In this document: positions 1-9,253 of the stretch, piece after piece
Layout of the letters: the number at the start of each line of letters is the position of its first letter
How positions within the stretch are numbered: position 1 is the first letter of the stretch
Source of the DNA: Pelargonium nanum
Taxonomy: Eukaryota > Streptophyta > Magnoliopsida > Geraniales > Geraniaceae
Assembly: GCA_036897485.1 (NCBI GenBank)
Contig: JAYMTF010001259.1
Coordinates: 1-24,835 of the forward strand
DNA: 24,835 bases
Direction of reading: 5' to 3'
Notes under the pieces: model-generated
The model's input: the letters and a program-made list of their open reading frames with translations, nothing else
Databases searched by the model: none
What the model was told of the DNA's origin: nothing
Made by a program: the position numbers and the translations under genes

Positions 1-2431
1 TTGCTTTCACTATTCCCTACCCCTCCTTAATTTTATGTCCTGACTCATTCCAGCCAAACTCCACATTTTTTTTTTTTTTTACATGCACAGCGTACAAATC
101 ATTCTCCCAGTTTTCTCAATCAATTTGCTGTCATTTTACTTTTCCTGTTGGTTCCAAAATTAAGTTGTTTTTGATCTGGATGTTGAGATAATTAATTTCT
201 TGACCTTGTATTTTTTTTTAAATTATTGTGGACTAGGGTCAAATCTATGGGCCGCTTAAATCACAAGCAAATTAATTCAACTATACATTTAAAAGTTACT
301 TTAAAACACTTCAGATATATATTTTGATCAACTATGAGAGGTGACATAATATTGTCTAATTACAATCCATACTCAAAGGATTTGAACTAGTTTTGTGGCA
401 ATCACAAATAAGGGAGCTAGAAAACAAAATCGTGAAAAGTATTAGGAGATTAAAAAGTTGCCTGTTCAAGGTCACTGGCATCAGCCCGAGTTTGTTGATT
501 CATTTTATTCCTTATATCCCAGATAGGACAAATAAACTTTGTAGTAGCTACAGTTAAATAATACGTATAATAAATATATGAATGCTCCTATTTTCAATAT
601 CACTCTATAAAGCTTTCATGGAACTTTGTTATGTGACCTTCTCTTTTTTTGTTAAGTCGTCGTTTTTTTAGTCTTAGTTTTTTGTTTACCCAGTTAGTGA
701 TAAATATTTTTTTAGTAATAGTTTTAGACCCCATTTTACCACTCTTATATCTCTATTTTTTTTTTATCGTTCCTAGAGTAATTTACCTTGCTTTCGTTAG
801 TATTAGCAGTTTTGATCTGTTTAATTTTAATTTGTGGAGTCTGCAGGTCTTGATCATCAGGGTCAAAACGGGACTAAAAGAGTCAAAAGAATGCTCAAAA
901 TGGACTGGACACGAGCTGTGTGCATGATTAGAGCACGGGTCCTGCGAAGAATGTACACAAGTGAGCTCGGGGTGTGAGAGTATTGGACGACTCGGAATCC
1001 AAGAGCTGGAACCAGCACGGGCCGTGCCCTCTCAAGGCAGATATGAGCACATGCCATGTCCGACTCGTCAGTCAACCACTCTCCAGAATATGTCCAATCT
1101 TCTCTCTCACTCATCGGAAAGCTGTGAAAGTACTTTAAAACTCTTATGAAGACATCAACATTTGGGATCATTTACTATGTGAAATTTCTAATTTACCCTC
1201 CAAAAGTCATTATGTCAACAAACTTGATTTCACCAAAACAATTCACTAAACTTGCATATTTAGCAAAACACAAGTTGTTAATTCAAAAAAAAACAAAGCA
1301 TAAGTTGTAAACATAATCCAATAATACTAAAAATAGCTAAATTATGACAATTCATATAATTAATGTTCGATCCAAAGAGATCATAAATAAACCCAAGGTA
1401 ACGAGAAATAGCCTAAAATAAGCAAGATAGCACATTATACAACGAGCTATTAAGTGCTTGTGAGATCCGGGAGAATTCGCATTCCTCTGTTTTGTATTGT
1501 GATTGCTTTAATTATTGCAAATTTTATTTACACGTTTGTAGTATTAAGAAAACTCAAACTATTGATTTCGCTCTATTAATCTCGAGTCCTGAAGATCGAT
1601 ATTCGAATTTTGTAGAAGTTTATATTACTTGTGATTTAGTATATTTGTCGAGAGCGTGTCATCTAACAATACAAATAAATGCAATAGCATGATATTAAAT
1701 TAACAATCACATTTCTGCAACTTCATAGAACTATTTCCCAATTTTCTCATAATGAAATCTAATCGAGAGCAACACATTTATGTGCGAGTAATTTATACTC
1801 AACCCAATAAAAAATTTGCTAATATCACTAAATGTGTCCACCTTATTCTTTTATTTATCAAAACATACTAAATAAATCATCAACACAAATCGCGTACATC
1901 ACATAGCTTCTTGATTATACTTTGATCACACAACAAAAGCTAAATTGAGTATATTTTTGCATAGTGATTTTATTGTGGAACAAACAAATAATATCAGTCA
2001 ATTGTAACTTGTAAGCAATAGTATATAACACACAAAAATCCTAGTCTCAATCAGGATTGAAGAAACAATTCTCCTGCATCTTAACAACAGATTTATTATT
2101 GAAATTAATTAACAACTTAAAGAATGCAAGTTTTGGTTTGTAACATCTCAACAAAACTAGTTCAACAATTACTTAATTGATGGATTAAAACCTCAATGAA
2201 ACATGTTTTTGTAGAACACACAAGCTCGAATTTTATTGAAGAGCCATCCACTGAAGACACTTGTAGCTATCGAATATCGCTTTCTTCCTCCATTGTTAGA
2301 AAGTTAGCCAACAATGAAGGTACATAGTTGCTACGAAAACTGTGGAATTAATTAGTAGATGTTTATATATATTAAGAAAAAGAATCTGTGATCGATCTGA
2401 TAATTGCCAAATAACATCAACTCAATATTGT
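1..2431. other. Intergenic region, no gene recognised
   Basis: This is AT-rich spacer 3' of the RhoGDI gene. Open frames here are short and show no family motif. A thymine run lies near 67-80. A patch at about 900-1150 has clearly higher GC than its surroundings but no protein signal on either strand. Around 1460-1690 the text resembles the leader of a plant LTR retrotransposon (a GC-rich 'gatccgggagaattcg' followed by 'gagagcgtgtcatctaac'), but I see no primer-binding site and no coding domain, so this is only an impression. RhoGDI 3' UTR sequence probably occupies the last one or two hundred bases. Confidence 0.6.
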
Positions 2432-3509
2432 TTAAGTAGCAGCCCATTCTTTCTTGATGTCAAAGGTGTAGTTGATCTCCAAATAGGTCTTGTTATCATC
2501 ATCAAAGAACTGAAAACAAAACAAATAAGATCCATTATCATATATATCAATTAGTATTTTCGTGCGTGTTAATATATACGAGAGAGTGTGTGTCACATGG
2601 TTTAGCACTTTCTCTAGTAAAATATAACATGTTCGTACCTTTGATTTGGCAGAATATGAACCTCTAGCGAACATGCCAGAAGGGGTGGTTTCCTCCGGCA
2701 TGACGTGAGTGTAAGGCTCTGCCTGAGGACTAAAGGTTCCGAGCATCTCCTTCGAGCTGTCCACTGATGAAACAATTAAATAAGGCTACGTTTAACGAAA
2801 ACAAAGAATACGAGAGGGTTAGGGACAGAGGATTCGTACCCTTGAGACCGGTTTTCCAGACAGTGTTGGTGTACCTAAGACCAGATACAATGTTGTTGGT
2901 CACTTGGAAAGTGAATTTCAAGTTGTAACGACTGCCTTCTTTCAAAGTAAACCATAAGCCCTGCGGGTTTCCATCTTCCGGAATAGGCAAAACAATGTCA
3001 GATCTATCAGGAGACACAATTGACAGACTAAGTATCTTCACATCCGGTTCCAGATTCTCTACAATAAACCAAAAACATCGATTCAATTCCAATTCTCTGG
3101 TAAAGTTAATATATATATAAATGAGAATTCTGTAATTATTACCTCCAACATCGTTAATATCCACGCCGCCAAGAAGCTGCTCTTTCCACCTCCTCAGGCT
3201 CTCATCATCCTGAACTCGAAACAAAAACGTCACAAAAGATAAGAACAAGATCAAGATCAAGAACAAGATCAAGATCAAGAACAAGAACAAGAACATGAAC
3301 ATGAACATGAACATGATCGGTATATATTAATGTGATTTAAATGGTATATTGATTGAATGTAAATTAAAGACCTTGTCTTTTTCGAGTTCCTCTCTGATGG
3401 AGCTCCGAGGACCCAAGGCGATCTTGCTCTCGTGATCTTCATCTTCCTCGTGATGGCCATGGTCATCATTCCCGTGCTTATCTTTCTCTGACTCTCCTTT
3501 ATCCGCCAT
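2432..3509 (-). CDS. Rho GDP-dissociation inhibitor (plant RhoGDI, SCN1-like), 5 exons
   Basis: Cytosolic RhoGDIs extract prenylated ROP/RAC GTPases from membranes and hold them in the GDP form; the Arabidopsis member SCN1 (At3g07880) confines root-hair initiation. Exons read on the minus strand are 3509-3372, 3209-3143, 3058-2840, 2763-2639 and 2509-2432. All four introns are GT-AG, and the joined frame (627 nt) gives 208 aa, slightly short for plant members. Residues 1-46 are an acidic, His/Asp/Glu-rich disordered N-terminus (the arm that contacts the GTPase in this family). The immunoglobulin-like domain follows, with family signatures GLWFTLKEGS, VSGLRYTNTVWKTG, EMLGTFSPQ, MPEETTPSGMFARGSYSAKSK-like text and the ending DIKKEW. 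The ATG at 3509 is the first in frame; the frame stays open a little upstream but without an ATG. It is divergent from the gene at 4403. Exon prediction is strong; the transcript ends are not visible. Confidence 0.95.
3241..3318. repeat. Hexanucleotide tandem repeat (AWGAWC) x13 in RhoGDI intron 1
   Basis: Thirteen uninterrupted hexamers of the form A-A/T-G-A-A/T-C. With A=AAGAAC, B=AAGATC, C=ATGAAC and D=ATGATC the order is A B B A B B A A A C C C D. The array fills about half of intron 1 (3210-3371) and leaves the minus strand open, encoding a Met/Phe/Leu/Ile run. That run is not part of the gene because GT-AG sites on both sides remove it. Confidence 0.95.
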
Positions 3510-4402
3510 CTTCTCCTCCAACTTCAATCACCTCCAACACCCTCAACGTACGTATATAGAACCGCCAATAACACAAGCCAAACAAAACCACGTCGATCCA
3601 CAATAGCAAAAACAGAACCAAAGTAATAAATTTGTTCAAGAAAACAGTATTGGGGCCAAGATGTTGAAATGACCAAAACAATTCCAAGATAACAAGAGAA
3701 ATGGTAAGAAACTGTTGTCCAGAAACAAAAATGCAACAAAGCCCGCAAATTGAACTTGTAAGAAAATACGCACAAGAATATGCAACAGGGTTGTGAATTA
3801 TGTGTGCTAGCTTTTTTGTGGTGGGTGGTTGTTGATTTCCTAAAAAGAAAATAGTAAGATTGGAGATAGAGTAGAGACTTAGAGGGCAAGAACGGGTCAT
3901 GTGGTGATCCGAAATATTTGTTGCAGAAACAGAGCTACGGTAGGTGATGTTCAGACACAGGCTAAGATTATGGAGATATCACCTGAATTGGGTTATGCCA
4001 GTAATTGACTCCTAATTCTTTTTTTGTACTCTAATTACCATTACAATCTCTACAATAAATTAAATAATATACAATATATGTTCATGTGAAGATATAAGAA
4101 AAAATGTACTTTTATTATTGAGCCTTAGAGTAATATTTTGTCCAGTCTCAAAATAAGTGTATTTGGGCTTTATATATTCAATTAATCCTATAACCATGTA
4201 CATTTTGAGTTGGGCTTTGTATGCAGTCCAAGTTTCTTCTGGACCGGGTTTGATCTGTGATAATCCAAAACCAAACCGGTAATTCTCACCACACACACAA
4301 AAAAAAAATACAGTAGAAGATTTCTTCTTAGATATAATTTTTTTTATAATTTCTTGTCTGTCCTGATTTCTCTAGTGCATTTGATCAGTGGAGAAGCCAA
4401 AA
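3510..4402. promoter_or_regulatory. Divergent intergenic region between RhoGDI and the gene at 4403
   Basis: An 893-bp spacer lies between two start codons pointing away from each other, so it must carry both promoters. On the plus strand a TGGGCT motif, similar to site II, sits at about 4164-4169 and runs straight into TATATATT (4171-4178), about 225 bp before the ATG at 4403. A second TGGGCT lies near 4212. On the minus strand TATATA occurs near 3552-3557, but only about 45 bp before the ATG, which is close for a functional TATA box. A 5' leader intron for RhoGDI is possible (minus-strand acceptor-like TTTTCTTTTTAG near 3843) but unproven. Confidence 0.5.
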
Positions 4403-5924
4403 ATGTCGGCAGTAGTTGCAAAATCAGTAGCGTTGACAAGAAGCAGAGATGAGGTATATGTAGCGGCAGTGGCTTTAAGAGCCAAAAGAGGAGCTGCCCA
4501 GTTGCTTATGTCCACCGCCTACTCTCTCAACCTTTGGGATTTACAGCACTTCATGGTCATCATCAAACCCTCTCCTCAATCTCAGGTTCTTTCCTTTTCC
4601 ATGAGGCTCTCAACTGGTATATTAAGAATTTGGCATTACTTATTGATTGAAATGTTATTATTTGGGAAGTAGATTTGGAATTTGAAGAGATTATTTGGGA
4701 ATTGTAGGCTAGGAAATCAAACTAAACTTTTCTAATTACATTGTATTTCTGAATTTCACTTCTAACATCTTTCCTAACTACAACACTTAGAATTGCATCT
4801 TCACATTTTGAAATTTATTCTTCTATGTAGGCAATTGTTTTTGACTTTCAGCCTAAAGATCCTGAAAGCATATCTGCAGCACTTGCTGTTCTATCTGGTG
4901 GAGCCGTACCAGGTGGGCCTGTAAAAGTTTCTGCATTTTGTTAGGTGCGTGTGCAAATTAGGACATTTTTACTATTATTTGTGAATATGAAACACACTTA
5001 TTCAGATTCATTCTGGATCATAAAGACTATGTCCTGGAGTTGTTGAGAATGTTATGCGACTTTGCCTTTGGCACTAGATGATGGAAAGTGGAAACATATT
5101 ATTTGTTGCTCTTAATGTGTAGTTACTGATATTTGTACGTCAATTCCATACTATCAATTACCCCAATAGTATTATGTTTTATATTCTTTAAATGTGCGAT
5201 CTGAATATTTCTATGGTCAAAATGATGAGTATTTACATATTAATCCTCCCTGTGTCTGTAAGCCTATATTGGGGCAGATTTGCATTACCTGCAAAGATGA
5301 GTATTTACATTCTGCAATTTGTTAGAATTTATGTGATGTCCATGAACTATCATCAATCAAGAAGATTTTTTTGTCAACAGTGATTGTAGCAAAACCATGC
5401 TGCAAAAAAACTCATAATTAGTTTTTCTTTCTTGCTTAATATCATTCACTCTTCACTATGTTAGGAGTTGTTCGTACAAGGAAATTGACAAAGCTCCCAA
5501 GAAACAGATGCTGGTTTGTTGGATCTTCTAAAGCTGATGCTGTAGATACAGCGTGGCGATTCAATGATGACTGGGACACTGATTTAACGGTTGGGCGACA
5601 TGACTGCCGAGACTATGCAAATGGTAATAAATGTTTATCTAGTTTTCGTCCATCATTGGTTGTGTGTGCGCGCATGCGAATGGATTTCTATAATATACGG
5701 CATTAAGTTCCAGCAACCACATGGCGATACAACAGAATGTATCTGTCACTAAGAAATCTGGAAATTCATATTAATCTTTGACTTTCCTTTGTATTTCATA
5801 TATCCATTCCATTAAATAGTTATTATTGTCATATGAAGGATTGGTCGAGTCCCTTACTGGCGAGAAATGTGTATTAGAGCGCCTGAGAAGTACAATATCG
5901 AAGGGGCAATCCATCCAATTGTAA
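4403..5924 (+). CDS. Conserved plant protein of unknown function, 4 exons; possible permuted papain-like fold
   Basis: Exons 4403-4585, 4831-4912, 5465-5623 and 5839-5924 join through GT-AG introns into 510 nt (169 aa plus stop). The ATG at 4403 is the first ATG of the frame. I recognise the protein as widespread in plants but cannot give a name. Visible signatures are an N-terminal TRSRDEVYVAAV strand, LWDLQHFMVIIKP (His49), VFDFQPKDPES, CWFVGSSKADAV, and WDTDL followed by GRHDCRDYANGLVESLTGE (Cys136). There is no signal peptide or membrane segment. A His at the start of a strand followed by a Cys in an 'xxC' helix start is the order seen in LRAT, PPPDE and DUF778 proteins; that fold assignment is my inference. 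The last exon could be longer: a GTAAGG at 5921 just before the TAA looks like a donor, so the C-terminus is the least certain part. Confidence 0.85.
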
Positions 5925-7597
5925 GGCTCTTGGACATATCGGTAAGCTCCTACAATTCGGAAGAGAGAGCATGCTTTCTTATGCAAATGGAAAACTATCT
6001 ACCTCTAAATGAGTTGAAACTTCTATATTTGCCCTAAAATGATATAGTTACACCAATATGTATAAAACTTCAAAAGCAGGGCATGTATGACACAGCAATG
6101 AAAATTTACTATAGCTTCAAAATCCTTCATACAGAACACTAATTTGTCATAGTTTTGCTTGGTCAATGAGGAGCTCCTTTAGCTAAAGCTTCACTTGTTA
6201 TATAAATGATTTAGTGCAAGTGAACACATACATTATGTTCTTCCCAGATTATTGTTGGAATGTGGCTATGTATGGGCCAATCATTTATATGACATTATCA
6301 ATTGTCCTTGCCTATTTGTTATCTTCTATTTTCTAACTTATTTTATAGAGAAAACAGAGCTTTTGGAGAAAAGCTCTTGCAACTGTCCTTTTGAAGCTCC
6401 TTCTTTGAAGGAGCAAATGGTTAAGTCCTTCAGTAAAAGGAGGAGAGAAAAAAGAGAGAAAAAGTCTATATTGCCTTGGGGCAGAGGGAAGGTGATGACA
6501 CTAAGATCAATTTGATCTCATCGCGAGTCACATTCAATGAGACGATGACTTGTGAGTTCATCCTTTAATCAGAGAGATCTCAAGTAGATCCAACAAATAA
6601 TCTTGTGGTTTCCAAAGATATTCCAGCTTCGCGAAATTTGGTATAAAAAGGACCTACATTGTTTATGGAGCGAACACGACGGCATGACCTTCGCAGAGGT
6701 GAAGCGATTATGTTCTTGTCCCATTTCCACGCCAAGATGACGTTTCCCCTTAAACCATATATGGAAGATGCGATCAGAACTTATGAGAAATTCTGTTAGT
6801 TTTCCTACTCAAAAAACTGTTGGACGAGTTAGTTTGTGACCGCATGTTGATTGCTTACTAGAGATCCGTCCATTCCTTTGCTCGTTGTTTGGTTTGACCA
6901 TGGAAGTATCTTAGAGTGTCTTTGTTGGCAACCTAAATCAGATAAAGTGAGCCAGTTGAAACACACATCGGTCTATGGTAGACTTAATGAGGGTACACTA
7001 AGCCAAATTTTCAACCATTCACTTTACAAAACTTTGAACTAGGAATTTCAAACTATTTGAAATATACAAATTAAACAGATTTCAACATTGTTACTAAATT
7101 AGGTTAAAATCAGACAAAAACTTGGGGACCAAAAGTAGCTCGGCTCATGGGAAAAAAATGTCCCAATTCAAAGACTATTGCTTTCATTGGATGTTTCTTC
7201 CTGGTGCAGTAACCACTTCCAATTCCTCAATTTGTTTCTATTTTATTTCACATGCTTGCTTATTATATGAAAGATTATCAAACCATTCGGTGGGAAATAT
7301 TAGATATCAGACTAGATAGCAAGTAGCTCAAAGTCAACACAATGTTTGGTTCTCTATACTACTTCTTTCGATCTTTGCACCAAAACACCATTTTCAGAGA
7401 GTCCCAGAAACTTATCTTTCGATGATCAAACAGAACCAAAATTAACACCTTTGACAGTAAAACAACATATAGATAGAAATAGATCCGAGCACCCACTTGT
7501 TTACATGCAATACACAGTACAGATACAAAGTTAAACATATACATAAAACAAAGCATGCATTAATTACCGCACATATATGAAACCTGGTAGCTACAAA
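5925..7597. other. Intergenic region with faint coding-like relics, no intact gene
   Basis: No intact gene is visible. The first part will include 3' UTR of the upstream gene. At 6340-6560 and 6620-6780 short frames look protein-like (a basic Lys/Arg-rich run then 'ILPWGRGKV'; later 'LWSEHDGMTFAEVKRLC'), but they are interrupted by stops and match no family I can name. They may be relics of a transposable element. A perfect hairpin lies at 6396-6414. Confidence 0.4.
6396..6414. repeat. Perfect short inverted repeat
   Basis: GCTCCTTC, a TTT loop, then GAAGGAGC: an 8-bp perfect stem with a 3-nt loop, inside the faint coding-like relic at 6340-6560. No function can be assigned; it could be chance or part of a decayed element. 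Confidence 0.6.
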
Positions 7598-7890
7598 TTA
7601 GTAAAGGTCTATTCCATGGGGACAATGGGAGAGCAAAATGAGGCATGGATTGTTGTGAGGTGCGCGAGAGAGATGCGAAGAGACAAGATGCGAGCTCGAG
7701 CTATATCGCGCCAAGCTCTGCACACAAGCTTGGATTGTAGCAGAGACGAAACGGGAAGCCTCGAGAGTATGTCAAGCATGATCTCCGGGTGGAGTCTTTC
7801 TATTCCATTTCCACTACTCCATCTCTCAATCGAATCATCATCATCATCATCATCATCATCTACTTTTTCCTTGCTTTCTCTTCGCTTCAT
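7598..7890 (-). pseudogene. Truncated, frameshifted F-box gene fragment (At3g07870-type)
   Basis: The frame starts at ATG 7890 with a basic and poly-Asp tail (nine Asp from an ATC/GAT microsatellite), followed by a clear F-box: LHPEIMLDILSRLPVSSLLQ, then KLVCRAWRDIARARI. About 75 residues in, the frame departs from the family. Shifting it by one base restores NNPCLIL, matching NNPCLIF at the same point of the intact gene at 9254-10549, and then meets TAA at 7598-7600 just where the family reads LYFV. The nucleotides also agree here (AGGCATGGATTGTTGT on the plus strand in both copies). The whole F-box-associated domain is missing. It is most likely a decayed tandem duplicate. In its own frame it would encode a 93-aa F-box-only protein ending at 7609, which I consider less likely to be functional. 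Confidence 0.8.
7834..7861. repeat. (ATC)9 microsatellite encoding poly-Asp in the F-box fragment
   Basis: A run of ATC trinucleotides reads as nine consecutive Asp codons (GAT) on the minus strand near the N-terminus of the F-box fragment. It is length-variable DNA of the usual slippage type. Confidence 0.9.
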
Positions 7891-9253
7891 TCACAAAAAC
7901 TATAGTATCTAGATGGATAAGGAGAGCCAAGGAAGAAAATAATATAATATATTAGGGGATCAATAACATAACACGTAACTGAGTTTATGTTAGCTATCTT
8001 TCACAATCAATTTCTCCTTCCCACCGTCCATATTCCATAATGTTATGTGAGACTCAGACTACAGATGTTGACCATAGTTGAGCAATAGAGATATTACAGG
8101 TGGACTTATAATCTTATCCGATCCAAGGTAATGTGTGGTACGTAGGGCTCGTCTCGTTTAAAACGTGTCATAACTTAGCTCTAAGGGATGAGAATTTCAA
8201 AGACTTGTTGGATATAATATTACTCAAATTTACCAGTTCTTGAGTAATTTGAGTTCCATATAATATTGCATCAATGTACTTTATTACTCATTTGTTGAAG
8301 GAAATCAAGTTTAAAATCATTCAAACATGCATATTTTTTGTTTATAAATAAATCTTCTCTCTTTTTTATTTCCATGAAACATAGTTTATAAATAATAAAA
8401 ATTAATAAACTATGTAAGATCAAATGGGGATCATCAAGTCAAATCTTAAATTGACCTGAAAAGATAAAAGAAAAAATCGAAAAATAGCACAAAATGAGCT
8501 AGCATTGGAGAATATACACGTGGTGTGCGTGCCCCATGTGCCTACAATATTGTTGTTTCTCCTCTTCGCCATGTCATCGCGTAACATGATCTGCCATCTA
8601 AGCACACCTGCCACGTGGCACTGGAACTAAGGTCTCCCTCCTGCCATGTAGCATGCCACATCACTGCCACATGGTTTCTTATGTTCCCTTATAGTTGGAG
8701 CCTATGATTTGTTGAAGTATTGGTGAAATGTTTGTGGATAGAAAGTGGGTAGTGCGGTTTGCAATGAAGTTCATAGAAATGGTGAAGATGATCAAATACT
8801 TATAAAATGGGTTTTCAATTGCTATCTCAACCGTGCTACATTGCAATGGAAAAAGTACCTTTTTAACACACAATTTGTCCTATATTTCTTGTTTATATTT
8901 TGGAATGAATTTTGATTTGTACACAAATTTTGCGAGTGAAACATTTAATCCATAAACTTTTGTATTGAATCCTACAAATGTCCACCTCCGGATCACGCCC
9001 CTAAATGATCCTCATTGTCCGAATTGGAGACATGAAATTTCTGAAAAGCCTGACTTATGGACTTGAGATACAGCACAGATAATAACATGAATCTATTACA
9101 ATCCCAATAATGCATACATGCTATTGGCTACTCAAATTTGTAAATACAAAGAATTTGTTTAAATATCCTACCAAATTTAGAAACATGCACATCATGTTAA
9201 CAATAAGACTAGCTATCAAAATGAACAATTCAATGAGTGTAGACTCGCAAGCA
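7891..9253. other. Intergenic region between the F-box fragment and the F-box gene
   Basis: No gene is seen. It holds a cluster of CTGCCA/CACGTGG motifs at 8591-8675 (listed separately). At 8870-9010 is non-coding text of the kind shared by many plant repeats. The last stretch before 9254 is presumably the 3' UTR of the minus-strand F-box gene. Confidence 0.55.
8591..8675. promoter_or_regulatory. G-box palindrome within a cluster of CTGCCA repeats
   Basis: The 12-bp perfect palindrome TGCCACGTGGCA lies at 8609-8620 and contains the CACGTG G-box bound by bZIP/bHLH factors. CTGCCA recurs at 8591, 8608, 8641 and 8664, with a further TGCCA at 8654. It lies about 700-785 bp upstream of the F-box fragment's ATG (minus strand). 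This may be a light/ABA-type element, or the subterminal region of a decayed transposon, where GCCACGTGGC clusters also occur. Confidence 0.45.

Noticed and set aside
863..1171. 102-codon minus-strand open frame in a GC-richer patch
   Set aside because: It has no recognisable motif, its composition is not protein-like and no promoter is evident; it reads like translated non-coding DNA.
1460..1690. Possible LTR-retrotransposon leader
   Set aside because: Wording such as GAGAGCGTGTCATCTAAC is suggestive, but no tRNA primer-binding site, LTR pair or coding domain was seen.
2730..3314. 194-codon minus-strand frame with a Met/Phe/Leu/Ile repeat
   Set aside because: It reads through RhoGDI introns 1 to 3; the repetitive part is the intronic hexamer array and GT-AG sites remove it.
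3241..3318. CRISPR-like regular repeat
   Set aside because: The units are contiguous hexamers without spacers in a plant intron; this is a microsatellite-type array.
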